The notes below the pieces were generated by a model. The model made no database searches, had not been told where the DNA came from, and saw only the letters and a program-made list of their open reading frames with translations. A program made the translations under genes and the position numbers. A stretch of DNA of 64,000 nt, from assembly GCA_946699065.1 (NCBI GenBank), contig CAMPDV010000043.1, positions 558,001 to 622,000 of the forward strand, read 5' to 3'. The DNA comes from Loxodes magnus. Lineage: Eukaryota > Ciliophora > Karyorelictea > Loxodida > Loxodidae. Positions 27,001 through 37,612 of the stretch are shown here, piece by piece; position 1 is the first letter of the stretch, and every line of letters starts with the position of its first letter.

Positions 27001-29430
27001 CTCAAAGGAAAGATGGGACTTGCGATAAGGAATGCAATGTATAAGCATGTAATTTCGATGATGGAGATTGTGATAACTCGTAAAGTCAAGATTGCGCTGT
27101 AGGTTGTAGTTCTATTCAGATAAAAGATGGGACTTGCGATAAGGAATGCAATGTATAAGCATGCAATTTCGATGATGGAGATTGTGATAACTCGTAAAGT
27201 CAAGATTGCGCTGTAGGTTGTAGTTCTATTCAGATAAAAGATGGGACTTGCGATAAGGAATGCAATGTATAAGCATGCAATTTCGATGATGGAGATTGTG
27301 ATAACTCGTAAAGTCAAGATTGCGCTGTAGGTTGTAGTTCTATTCAGATAAAAGATGGGACTTGCGATAAGGAATGCAATGTATAAGCATGCAATTTCGA
27401 TGATGGAGATTGTGATAACTCGTAAAGTCAAGATTGCGCTGTAGGTTGTAGTTCTATTCAGATAAAAGATGGGACTTGCGATAAGGAATGCAATGTATAG
27501 GAATGCAATTTCGATGATGGGGACTGTAAAAATGAAGAAAATCCAGCTGAAAGTGAATGCTCTTAAAATTGTAAAGAAAGTTTATTGGGAGATGGAAATT
27601 GTGATTATTATTGTAATGTAAAAGATTGTGATTATGATAAAGAAGATTGCAAAGATAGCGGAGATTAGAGCGCAAAAGAATGCTCTTCAGGATGTAACAA
27701 AGATTAACTAGGAAATGGTATCTGTGATTACTGATGCAATGTCGAAGAATGTGATTTCGATTAAGGAGATTGCAAAAATTATACTGTTGAAAAACCTTCC
27801 ACATAAAATTGTACTAAAGAATGTAATAAAGAAAAAATTGGAAATGGAATATGTGATTACAGCTGCTATAATTATGATTGTAACTATGATGAAGGAGATT
27901 GCGATAGTAAGGATACATATTATGGTAATTGTACTTGTGGAAATTGACTGTTAAATAATGGAGAATGTAATGAAGAATGTAGAAATGCCGATTGCGGATA
28001 TGATTCTCCTGATTGCGATTGATACACATGCGGAACTTAATCCTGCTACTGATCTTGGGTGGGAGATGGAGTATGTGATGCTTCATGTTAAAATTCTGAT
28101 TGTGATAATGATGGAAAAGACTGTGAAAATGGCTAAAATGAAGTAAAAATGGATTATAAAGAATGTGAAGCCAAAGGATGTCCAGGCTCTTGATTAGGAG
28201 ATGGAACTTGTGATGGGGTTTGCAACATACCAGAATGTGATTATGATTATAATGATTGCTCAAATTGTCCTTATTCTTGTCCTTTCGAATGAATTGGAGA
28301 CGGTCATTGCGATAAAGACTGCTTTAATAGTCAGTGCAAATATGATAGTGGTGATTGTGAAAGTGTATTTGAGATAAACATATAGTGCGAATAAACTGGC
28401 TGCCTTTATTATTAACTTGGAAATTTTAAGTGTACTAGTGCATGCAATACAAGTGTTTGCAATTGGGATAATGGTGACTGTGATGATGAAGTGCTTAGTT
28501 AGAGAGTATAAGCGTGCAAATAAACAGAATGCCCTTCTGTCGATTATATTGGAGATGATATTTGCGATGAATAATGCAACAATGAACCTTGTTTATATGA
28601 TGGGCAAGATTGCAAACTAGCAGAAACCTGGGAGGGACGAACCTGTTCTTTTAATAATCTTTACAGATGTGCACTTCATAACTCAACTGGAGATAAAGCA
28701 GGATTTACTTCAGGAGTTTTAATGGATATTTTAATTATAATAGTAGCTTTAATGGTATCTTTAAGAAGAATTTTCTATTAGTTTTGGATAAAAAGAAAAA
28801 TAGGACAAGTTGAAGATATCCACTAAAAGAGTTTTTCAGAAGGTAAGATTTAATATTTTAGTGAAAGAAGAATTAGGAAAAGTAGGACTTAACAGTTATG
28901 AAATGAGATGCAATCCTAATTATTAATAAGCAGTATTTGCAATAGATGAAGCATTTAAAGATTTCAATGAGGAAAATTAAAATACTTGCATGAGATAAGA
29001 AAACTAAAACTTAAATAATTAGGAAAAAAATACAAAGTTCAACCCAAATTCCGACTTTTAAGAAGTATTAAATTGTTAAAATTATGATGATTATGATAAT
29101 AAAAAGCAACAAAAATAAGCTCAAGATAATTAATAATAGCAATAAGAAGAATATAAATTTGTTGAAGTACCTTTTGAAGTATAATAGTTGCAAAATGATT
29201 CTCAATAAAATTAAGTTTTTATTGAGCCACATCAAAATTAGAACATTTCAATAAACATTACACAAGGAAATCAAATAATTTAAATTTAAATAAATGACGA
29301 ATAGGACAAAAACATCTCAATACAAAATTAACTTTAGATAGATTAAGCAAATTAAAGTTAGAATTAGTAATAAAATTAGTAAGACGAAAGAAAATCAGGA
29401 TATTAAAATAATGATATGACTAATCTTTGA
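24054..29430 (+). CDS. OSCA/TMEM63-like channel with 19 LNR modules (copy 1)
   Basis: 1,785 residues after removing one 19-nt intron; TGA stop at 29428-29430. The ATG at 24054 is chosen because copy 2 has the matching Met and identical length; ATG 24048 would add two residues. Membrane segments are near 78-100, 196-217, 415-441, 532-552, 573-590, 608-630, 664-698 and 721-742. A cytosolic RRM-like fold (SKYAVCVKGLPKQGVNEEQI, ~233-265) and [10 protein letters not shown] resemble the cytosolic and pre-helix regions of OSCA/TMEM63/CSC1 mechanosensitive cation channels, as does [20 protein letters not shown] followed by [12 protein letters not shown]. Residues ~786-1521 are 19 LNR modules of the type LGDGxCDxxCNxxxCxxDxGDC. 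A last helix ([14 protein letters not shown], ~1552-1570) leads to a Q/N-rich cytosolic tail. Many Trp are TGA. Function as an osmo/mechanosensor is inferred. Confidence 0.85.
26520..27545 (+). repeat. Nine tandem 114-bp repeats encoding LNR modules (copy 1)
   Basis: Each 38-residue unit begins DCAVGC and ends FDDGDC plus a short linker. Units differ chiefly at one spot (SSTQRK, SSIQIK or SSSQRK). The last four (from about 27089) are virtually identical, indicating recent tandem expansion. The antisense strand of this block is open in the standard code purely as a by-product. Confidence 0.95.
28843..28861 (+). other. 19-nt intron in OSCA-LNR copy 1
   Basis: GTAAGATTTAATATTTTAG. It interrupts a codon after KSFSE; its removal opens the Q/N-rich tail to the conserved TGA. 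The same 19 bases occur at 55016-55034 in copy 2. Confidence 0.9.
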
Positions 29431-31265
29431 ATATCTTGAATAGAAATTTTTAAACTTATCTTATTTTAAATAAATTACTAAATTTGATTATTTTTATAAT
29501 ATATTATATCTATTATATTTATTATAATTTCGATTATTCTATAAACTTCTGAAGCTTATTTGTTTAATTCTTGGATTAAAACAATTTATTAAGATATTAA
29601 TCTATATTTTCAAATTACTTAATACTTTTGTAGTGTATAAATATCCTTCTAGATTACTCTAAAGTACTATTTTTGATTTGTTCAATGAAAAGATTAGAAA
29701 AACTTTTCTGAAAGATGGAAAACCAATTTTTTGTGTTCTTATATTTTTAGATTTAAAATGGGATGATTGCTTTAACTTAATCTTAAGATAGATTTAACTA
29801 GCAAATTATTAAAAAGCCTATAAAAGCCTTTAACTATAACATAAATAAAGCTTTATATCTTAAAATATTAAAATTTATTGCTATTTTGCAGAAAGTAATT
29901 TAAGATCAAGTAAATAGATATCTCTATTCTCATATAGTAATACTTATAAACTTATGAATAAGTATAGCTTTTAATGATTTAGTATGATTTCTTAAAGTAT
30001 ATAATTATTTGGATTTTATAGATAAAGGAAATTGGAAAGTTTCTCTAACAAAAGGTAGCTTAATAAAAAGTCAAAGTTTATAAAGTCTTGCTTAATATTA
30101 TTATTTTGATATGGTAGCTAGGAGATTAGTAGAGCATTATTATTGAAATGTATATTTTTAATAGTCAAAATTTTAAGCCATTAAGGAAGATGAAATAAAA
30201 CTTAAGCTTTGCTTTTAAATAATATAAAATAACTTCAAGACAATAAATAAATATTTAGGCAATCTAGTAACTATACTAGTATTAATTTAGCTTTATGATT
30301 AATCAATGCTATTAATAAACTTAGCTAGCTAACATTATCTCTTTTTAATTTAAAAACAACTTAAATTAAATAGAATTTAAATTCATTTAATTTCATTAGC
30401 TATTAATTTATTCAAGTCTTAATGTCCTTTCGTGACTTTCTTTTAATTTAGTAAGATTCCATCTGAAAGAATATTATTAATAATATTAAATCCAAGTTAT
30501 TAAGATGTTATAACATTCGCTTAGTAGTTTAAAAATCAAATAGCTATAGTGAATAAAGCCAATTAAGTTTTATTTGTTTCAATTAGCTTTATTATCATTA
30601 GTCTCTCTAGCTTAAATCTGTTTGTGTGCCTTCTGCTTTTTATAAACTTATCTGCAAATCTAATGCTTAATATTAACTAGGATATCATTATTAAGTTTCT
30701 AAATAAGATAGTAGTAGGTTTTGTCCTTTAAAATTTATCCTAAAATACTCAAATAATAAATAAGCTATTGATATTTTAAGTGAAGCAGATAAAGCATATT
30801 AAAGAAATCTAACTTAAAGCATAATAATAATGCTACTTGATTATCATATGGAAAAATTAGTTTATTTCTAAGATTTAGCATAAAACTTATAATCTAAAAT
30901 AGTAAGATAATTCCAAAGAAGATAATAATGCTTAAAATAGATAGAAGTATTCAATAGAAGAACTTAATAGTGTAGCTATCTCTATTACTATTAATAACTA
31001 TCTCTATTAAATTACTATCTACTAGCTAGCTTATCTATATAAGATAATCAAATTGGTTGCACTATTTAAAGTAAAGCTACTAATTAATCAAATAATTAGA
31101 AGAGAATTGCGAAACTTCTCTATTATATCCTTCTAGTACGTAGTTTAAGATATATTACTAAGTTTATAATAGTAGTAAGTGAATATTAAGAGAATTAAGT
31201 TATCTCTGCTAGTAAAAGGAATAATAAGATTTTACTTTTATGATAATTAAATATTAATAAATAAA
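29431..31265. other. AT-rich intergenic region
   Basis: About 1.8 kb aligning to 55,604-58,437 of unit 2 minus its 837-bp insertion. No gene recognised. The single CTTATTTGTTTAAT at ~29,555 is the empty target site matching the duplicated site in unit 2. Confidence 0.55.
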
Positions 31266-32669
31266 ATGAAAAGCTTCTCTTTTAAAAGCTCTCCTAATAA
31301 TTCTTTTATAAAGCATAACTTTTCTTTGGATTAAGGCCTTTACTCTAATCGCTCTTCTAATAACTTTGGAAATTCTGAAAACAAATTAGCAAAAATAATA
31401 CTAGAAAAGAGCAGATTAAGAAAGAGATATGAATATGAATCAGAGTAAACAGCAAATCGCCTATTTTTTCTTAGGTTTGAGGAAATTAAAGCTTAAAAGT
31501 AAGCAGAAAAATTGAAAAAAAGGGCAGATTAGTTGCTATAATTGAAGAAAAATAGAATAGAGTATGCTTAAGAAAAGGAGAGAGTGTTATTGTAGAAATA
31601 AGAAGATATTAAATAATAAAAATTTAGATCTTAGTTTATAAAGCAAACTATACTAGATAATAAAAGTAGCAAATAGTAGGAAATTCTAAATTATAGACGA
31701 ATGAGAGCATAATAAATTAGAAGCCTATCAAATCAAATTCTAAATATATCTTAAGGAGATAAGGAGAACTTGATGAATAAAAAAAAAGAATTAGTGAATT
31801 TAGGGCACCTTTAAAAAATAAAAATGAGATAAAGTTGCCAAGAAAATAATGAAAAGAAGTAAGAGAATATTTATGCAATAAAAATAAAAAAACTAAAATA
31901 CATAGAAGATGCTGCTGATAGAGCGCTTAAATTGAAGGAAAAATAAGAAAAAGAAGAAATGATGCGTTTTGCAAAGATGATGGACACACAAATGCAAAAA
32001 GAAGGAGCTCTGAAATATTTAGAATCAATCATAAATTCAAATGCCAATTAAATGTTATACTTATTTACAAGTTTTTATATCAGATTTTTTTATTTTCAAA
32101 GTGATATCTCATTTCTTGAAGTAGCAGTTTTGTCATTTTCTATCTAATTTGTTGTAATTGTTGCTACTAATTTTTAATATACTTTGCTAAGATTATTTGA
32201 TAGATTCCATTATTTTATTCTTTTTAATTCTAAAATATTAGGAGTTCTATAACTTCTCGATTTATAAACTTTTATAATTGTATTGAGGAACTTTTCTAAT
32301 TTATTTTACTAAGTTTATTACACGTTTTAAAATTCAACTACCTTTTAATATATTGCAGGATGTAAACTTTCAAACCTAAAGAAGATAAAATTCTTTATAA
32401 CTTTTAATTATCAATATTAGTACTATGGACCAAAAATTTTGAGGCATTATTTTTAAATTTCTTGCCTCTTTAAGATATAGGAGAAGACGTTCTTTAAACC
32501 TAATTTTCAAATACCTTTTTTTAGGTATTAGAATCTGGTCATTATTATGATCTTTTACTTAATTTATAAATATTTAGACTTTTTACATATATCTCAATAA
32601 AAAAACTTTCTTTAAATATTTAATTCAAAAGAATTTGAATATCTTACTTAAAATCTTCAAACTGTCTGA
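31266..32669 (+). CDS. Coiled-coil protein, intact copy
   Basis: From ATG 31266 a frame runs 467 codons to TGA 32667-32669. Residues 1-~265 are protein-like: a Ser/Asn-rich start (MKSFSFKSSPNNSFIKHNFS), then a highly charged K/E/Q coiled coil ending RALKLKEKQEKEEMMRFAKM, then KEGALKYLESIINSNANQ. Beyond ~32,050 the translation becomes AT-rich and hydrophobic; it may be a membrane tail, an unrecognised intron, or untranslated sequence, so the C-terminus is uncertain. No family recognised. The paralogue at 58,438-59,215 has lost its start codon and is frameshifted. Confidence 0.6.
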
Positions 32670-33582
32670 TTTTGTACTAATTAAAAAAATAAGCATATGA
32701 AATAGGATTGAAATATCATGGTATAAGAAGAATTGCTACAAGTTCTAGATTAACAGTATTAAACTAAAATATTAGAAAATTTATAAAATCTATTAATTTA
32801 AATGAATTGTCAAGTATCCAGTTTATTGGAATTGAAATAAGAGTTTGAAAAGTAATTCATAACTTAAAAGATATTCAGGCTTTAATATAATAGATAGCAC
32901 AGAGTATATTAATTAAAAATAGGAAATTTGTAATAAAAAGTTAAAGTTAAAAAGCTTTGTTAAATACTTAGTAGTCATCCATCTGACCTATTCTATCAGC
33001 TTGTCCCCATTAGTTAGTCATGAATTCCTACTAGGCTTAGTTAGACGGTAAAGCACTTCATTAGTGCATCATCCTTTAATATTCTGAGTAGTTTTCATCT
33101 TGCATGAAAGCGTTCCTAATTATTTCTCCAAGGATTAAGATTTGAATTAAAGAATTTGTTTCTATAAATTTTTACGCTTTATGTTGGATATATCCTAAAT
33201 AGTTTTTTAAAAATGTCTTATTTATTCTTTCTTTAAATTTCGCTTAGTTAGTAACAGTATTTTCATTGGTTTATTTATTGCACACGTAGCATTTTATTCT
33301 TCTTTTAACCTATTATTCCTGTAACACTTATTTAATTTAAATTTACTACTTATTTTAAATAAACGCTTACTGTTTATTTTAATTTGAGTCTTCATTTTCT
33401 ATTTTCATAAGATCTGATCGATCCTGTTAAAACGAAAATGGCATTACCTGAATTTATTATTAAATTAAAAAAATTCTTTGTTCCAGTTTGTTTTCTATTT
33501 TTTATGATGATTAATATTGTTTATAAAGTAAAGACGTTATTAATTTTTCTACTTTATCAGTGAGGTATCTATTTTTAAACAT

Positions 33583-35109
33583 AAACTATTTTAATGAAAA
33601 AAAATCGTTGAAGGTTTCAAATCTTACTTCTATACCACCTCTTCCTAAGCCAAAAAAGAAGGGAGGAAGCAAGAAACCAAGTCTTATAAATAAATAAATA
33701 AATAAATAAATTTGATTATAGAGCGCGTAGCACTCTCGTTGATGCGCAGCTCTTTAAAAAAAATGTTTCATACTGACAAGAATGTTTCTTACTGATAAAA
33801 TTATCAGATACTGACAAATCTTGTTTAATAATGGTATAATTATTCAGTACTGATAAAAATGTTCAATACTGATATAATTTTAGAATACTCGTAATCTTTA
33901 ATACTTGCTGGAGGTCCAAGGATATGGCAGGATTGTGTCTCATTGCATCACCAAAGCAGAGGACGACATGTGTCAATTATGGGTACTTAAATTCCCCACC
34001 TCTGATGAAGCTCGCAATATTATTTCTTTTTCGTTCCAGAATTAAAAATAAACTAAGCCAAGCCAAGCTAGTGTCAAAGTTCTAAGATTCTTATGTCTCG
34101 AGGTCAAACCAAAGCAGAGGAAGACATAAAGTCGATTATGGGTACTTAACTTCCCGCACCTCTGATGAAGATGACCTTGTTGTTCACCTTCGAACAACTA
34201 TGGCGGTTTTAAAAAATATATTTAATAATCTTAACAATATTCTCTATCACAACCTTAGCCAACACTGAACTAACAACTTGAAATCTAACAAAACGAACGA
34301 AAGTCAACCTTGAAGAATATGCACACGGAAACTCCAACCTCAAGCGAGAAACCGAGAAACAGATGAAGTCTGTTCTCCACCAGGAGGTATCAGAGTTCAA
34401 CCCTTCTAGCCAGATGAGCATGGAGTAGCTCATCAAAGTGGTACTGAACCTCCAGGAAGAGGTAAAGAGATTGAAGAAGGACAATAATATGCTGATGGCA
34501 AAGCTAGACCTAGCAGAAGGAATTGAGTCAAGACTTATGACCTAGGAAAGAGATCTTAACGCCTTTTGGAATATCTCACAAAGTCAGACTAACGAATCCT
34601 AAAATTATCTTTAGAAACAGACTGAACTGGATAATAGACTCGGAAAAGTAGAAGAGAAATTGTAAACTTTTTAAGAAAGAGTAAAGCGAAACTGGAGCTA
34701 TACAAATTGAAATCGAAGCCTAGAAAGAGCAAACAAATCAAGGAAAATAATTCAAAATAAAAAAGAAATGTTTCTGCTGTGGAAACGTATGACATTTTTA
34801 TCGGAAGTGTTAGAAATTCTAATAGAAATAAAGAAACTAGATAAAAGAACAACAAAAGAAGAAGCAAGAATGAAAAGAATGTATTGCAATCTGGATGGTT
34901 CAATATACAAGATCAAGATGGAACCATATCAAGTAAAAGGAAGGAAAACCTGGAGAAACCCGAGTTCCCAATCTCGCTAAAATTGGATGTCCCAAACATT
35001 TATGTTTAACAGCCGGGAGCATGAACTGCTGTCCTCCTGACGGGGTTGGAAATCCCTAAAACGAAAAACTCAAAATTAATATTATTATTATTTGAAACTC
35101 TTTTAATGA
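33583..35109 (+). mobile_element. ORF1-only retroelement M2 inserted into M1
   Basis: Element 33,598-35,094 is flanked by 15-bp direct repeats (33583-33597 and 35095-35109, one mismatch) and splits the M1 sequence cleanly. It starts with an A-run and a degenerate ORF1 start: ATC in place of ATG, then VEGFKSYFYTTSSQAKKEG, homologous to the M3 and M4 N-termini. After the nested T1 insertion the ORF continues: coiled coil (LKRETEKQMKSVLHQE, LQEEVKRLKKDNNMLMAKL), CCHC zinc knuckle CFCCGNVWHFYRKC, and a C-terminal LDVPNIYVQQPGA ending in TGA. At least two frameshifts break it. The 3' end has a GGGGTTGG...AATCCC stem and an (ATT)n tail. Confidence 0.82.
33686..34210 (-). mobile_element. SINE-like element T1, nested in M2 (minus strand)
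   Basis: Non-coding element read on the minus strand from AAAACCGCCATAG to a (TTTA)n tail. It is the inverse of 36,482-37,000. It holds a GTTGTTC/GAACAAC hairpin, two copies of a foldable ~60-nt motif, an ATCAGTA-rich stretch, and the AGAGC..GCTCT 3' hairpin. It interrupts the M2 ORF near its N-terminus, so it is the youngest of the three nested insertions. Confidence 0.8.
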
Positions 35110-35599
35110 CTTAGATAATATTTCTATTTGAGTTTGTGTCGGAAGTTTTTTTAATTCTGGATTTCAAAGTGGTCAATGTTCGTCATATCAATCATACTTC
35201 TCACTTTCACTCATTGTTATTATTTTGCTTTTTTATTTTTTAGAAAATTTTCCAGTTTAAATATTTTGTACAAGGTTCTGTTATTTCTTAGAAGCTATTT
35301 TATGTTAATTTAATATAATAAAAATCTAAGTATATAAGCTTGCTTTAAGATTAATTAATTATGGCAATTACATACATTCATAAAATCTCATTATTTCTCT
35401 CTTAGAATTAAGATAGCTTCTTTTAAGTTTTTTTAGCTAGATTACATATATACTAAAAAGAACTTTCAGTACAAGAATCTTGAGACATATGACTGCTATA
35501 AAATAATAATGAGAAGCCAAATATTTAATTAAAACTTGATCACTTTAATTAGAATAAAAATAGTTAAATTATAAGAGTAGTAAACTACTGTTACTATAA

Positions 35600-36481
35600 A
35601 TATATATAAAATAGTTTCTAAGAAATAACAGAACTTTGAACAAAATATTTAAACAGGAAAATTCTCTAAAAAATAAAAAAGCAAAATAATTACAATGAGT
35701 GAAAGAGAGAAATATGATTGATATGACGAACATTAACCACTTGGAAATCCAGAATTAAAAAAACTTCCGACACAAACTCAAATAGAAATATTATCTAAGT
35801 CACTAAAATAGTTTATGTTTAAAAATGGATACCTCACTGATAAAGTAGAAAAATTAATAACGTCTTTACTTTATAAACAATATTAATCATCATAAAAAAT
35901 AGAAAACAAACTGGAACAAAGAATTTTTTTAATTTAATAATAAATTCAGGTAATGCCATTTTCGTTTTAACAGGATCGATCAGATCTTATGAAAATAGAA
36001 AATGAAGACTCAAATTAAAATAAACAGTAAGCGTTTATTTAAAATAAGTAGTAAATTTAAATTAAATAAGTGTTACAGGAATAATAGGTTAAAAGAAGAA
36101 TAAAATGCTACGTGTGCAATAAATAAACCAATGAAAATACTGTTACTAACTAAGCGAAATTTAAAGAAAGAATAAATAAGACATTTTTAAAAAACTATTT
36201 AGGATATATCCAACATAAAGCGTAAAAATTTATAGAAACAAATTCTTTAATTCAAATCTTAATCCTTGGAGAAATAATTAGGAACGCTTTCATGCAAGAT
36301 GAAAACTACTCAGAATATTAAAGGATGATGCACTAATGAAGTGCTTTACCGTCTAACTAAGCCTAGTAGAAATTCAAGACATACTAATAGAGACAAGCTG
36401 ATAGAATAGGTCAGATGGCTGACTACTAAGGCTTTAACAAAGCTTTTTAACTTTAACTTTTTTTTTATATAAAATTTTTTT
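35600..36481 (+). mobile_element. ORF1-only retroelement M1 (part B copy)
   Basis: Begins at ATAAAATAG, homologous to the 5' end of the outer M1, and ends in CTTTAACTTT plus a T-rich tail directly abutting T1. It carries an intact ORF, listed separately. Clear target duplications for this copy were not found, possibly because M1 and T1 moved together. Confidence 0.7.
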
Positions 36482-36618
36482 AAAACCGCCATAGTTGTTC
36501 GAAGGTGAACAACAAGGTCATCTTCATCAGAGGTGCGGGAAGTTAAGTACCCATAATCGACTTTATGTCTTCCTCTGCTTTGGTTTGGCCTCGAGACATA
36601 AGATTCTTAGACCTTTGA
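35695..36618 (+). CDS. M1 ORF1-type protein, open
   Basis: 307 codons from ATG 35695 to TGA 36616-36618. The N-terminus MSEREKYDWYDEH is followed by LPTQTQIEILSKSLKQFMF, a Q-rich coiled coil, a possible zinc site KCYVCNKQTNE, and a conserved C-terminal block (KNYLGYIQHKAQKFIETNS, MMHQWSALPSNQAQQ, QADRIGQMADYQGFNKAF). The element itself ends around 36,470 without any TGA, so the frame runs into adjacent T1 for its stop. Likely a nucleic-acid-binding retrotransposon ORF1 by analogy with M2/M4; that role is inferred. In part B' the same ORF is broken by a 1-base deletion. Confidence 0.6.
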
Positions 36619-37000
36619 CACTAGCTTGGTTTGGCTTAGTTTATTTTTAATTCTGGAACGAAAAAGAAATAATATTGCGAGCTTCATCAGAGGTGGGGAA
36701 TTTAAGTACCCATAATTGACACATGTCGTCCTCTGCTTTGGTGATGCAATGAGACACAATCCTGCCATATCCTTGGACCTCCAGCAAGTATTAAAGATTA
36801 CGAGTATTCTAAAATTATATCAGTATTGAACATTTTTATCAGTACTGAATAATTATACCATTATTAAACAAGATTTATCAGTATCTGATAATTTTATCAG
36901 TAAGAAACATTCTTGTCAGTATGAAACATTTTTTTTAAAGAGCTGCGCATCAACGAGAGTGCTACGCGCTCTATAATCAAATTTATTTATTTATTTATTA
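36482..37000 (+). mobile_element. SINE-like element T1 (part B copy)
   Basis: Starts AAAACCGCCATAG. Parts in order: hairpin GTTGTTC/GAACAAC (36495-36514); two similar ~60-nt motifs (36524-36580 and 36684-36746); five ATCAGTA/GTCAGTA repeats; 3' hairpin AGAGC(36939)..GCTCT(36972) with inner GCG/CGC pairing; CTATAATCAAATTT and a (TTTA)n tail. The 3' hairpin, CTATAATC motif and tail are shared with the LINE fragment at ~37,270-37,612, which suggests mobilisation by that LINE's machinery. No ORF common to all copies. Confidence 0.8.
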
Positions 37001-37265
37001 TCTTTATAATTTACCATTATTTTATTAGGAAAAGTTTATTAAAAAAATTTGCTTGGATTTAATTATCATTTAGGTGTTATAAATTCAAACAGTCTTACAT
37101 AATACAGAGTATATACTTTAATTTAATTTAATTTAATTTAATTTAAAATTAAAGAAGTAACTATTTATAGAAATATTTTATGATTTAAACTTAATTTATA
37201 AATGAAAGGAATTAAAAAGATAGAAAATCTATTTCTGGATTAAATATGAGCATCAATAGAGCTCA
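37001..37265. repeat. AT-rich spacer with (AATTT)n microsatellite
   Basis: A run of AATTT units lies at about 37,117-37,147. The same run is at ~61,888-61,918 in part B'. No gene recognised. Confidence 0.6.
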
Positions 37266-37270
37266 TAATT

Positions 37271-37612
37271 AAAATTTTTCACGACAATTTCAGCAGTTTC
37301 TCTGCTATCTTAGTCTGAAACTGACTTAAACTCAGGTACCAGGAAGTACCCCATCGGTGAAGAAACAGCCAAGAGAATAGAAGACAAGATCGAAGAGGCA
37401 TCAAGTAGCATTAATGATGAAAGATGCCAGATACTAAGGTGTCTTAGGGTAGCATTCCGATCGCAGTCCTATAGAAGACAAATTCACCAGGGAATGCTAG
37501 CACTGTGGAAGACTTCAGCAAGAATTTTTTTAACTTTAAAAATCTTTATTAAAGAGCCGCGCACCATTGAGGTGCTACACGATCTATAATCTAATTTATT
37601 TATTTATTTATA
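37271..37612 (+). mobile_element. 5'-truncated LINE: C-terminus of a probable ORF2 plus 3' end
   Basis: An open frame reads SETDLNSGTRKYPIGEETAK then RIEDKIEEASSSINDERCQ, LRVAFRSQSYRRQIHQGMLA and LWKTSAR, with normal codon usage. This resembles the region after the reverse transcriptase of a LINE ORF2, but no RT motif is included, so the assignment is inference. It continues into AAAGAGCCGCGCACC...GGTGC (3' hairpin, 37553-37580), CTATAATC and a (TTTA)n tail like that of T1. Loss of the 5' part is typical of incomplete target-primed reverse transcription. Confidence 0.6.

Larger units (their letters stand above)
19440..32930. repeat. Segmental duplication unit 1, part A
   Basis: Aligns collinearly to 45,590-60,077. 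The OSCA-LNR gene is highly conserved between the copies. Flanking intergenic DNA is much more diverged, with many small indels, but some stretches (for example the coiled-coil gene's 3' region) are nearly identical. Offset is ~26.17 kb over the channel gene and ~27.13 kb at the right end; most of the difference is the 837-bp element plus its 14-bp target duplication present only in unit 2. Confidence 0.85.
32931..35324 (-). mobile_element. ORF1-only retroelement M1 (outer) with two nested insertions
   Basis: The paralogous junction at 60,078 lacks everything between the two copies of TAATAAAAA (32931-32939 and 35316-35324), so this is an insertion with a probable 9-bp target duplication. Net of nested DNA the element is ~864 bp, minus strand. 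Its 5' part is at 35,110-35,315 and its 3' part at 32,940-33,597. It encodes an ORF1-type protein (YDWYDEHWPLWNPELKKLPT; C-terminal MHQWSALPSNQAQQEFM) matching the intact M1 ORF at 35,695, with several Trp encoded by TGA. The 3' end is a short (TTTAAC)2-like tail. No reverse transcriptase is present. Confidence 0.8.

Noticed and set aside
26436..27431. 331-codon standard-code ORF on the minus strand over the LNR repeats (and the matching 52609-53604)
   Set aside because: It is the antisense of the tandem LNR repeats; a repeat lacking stops in one unit lacks them in all. The plus strand carries the real domain pattern.
26520..27545. Regular 114-bp repeats as a CRISPR-like array
   Set aside because: Units are contiguous coding repeats without variable spacers, in a eukaryotic gene.
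33700..34200. CTGATGA in T1 (antisense) as a hammerhead ribozyme core
   Set aside because: The required GAAA element and the three helices in the right order are not seen on either strand.
34209..34984. Standard-code ORFs across the M2 element
   Set aside because: They are out of frame with, or antisense to, the coiled-coil/zinc-knuckle ORF1, which is what the code and homologues support.
36529..36560. Resemblance of GGGAAGTTAAGTACCC in T1 to the 5S rRNA internal control region
   Set aside because: Only a short stretch matches; the rest of 5S is absent, so a 5S-derived SINE origin is not supported.
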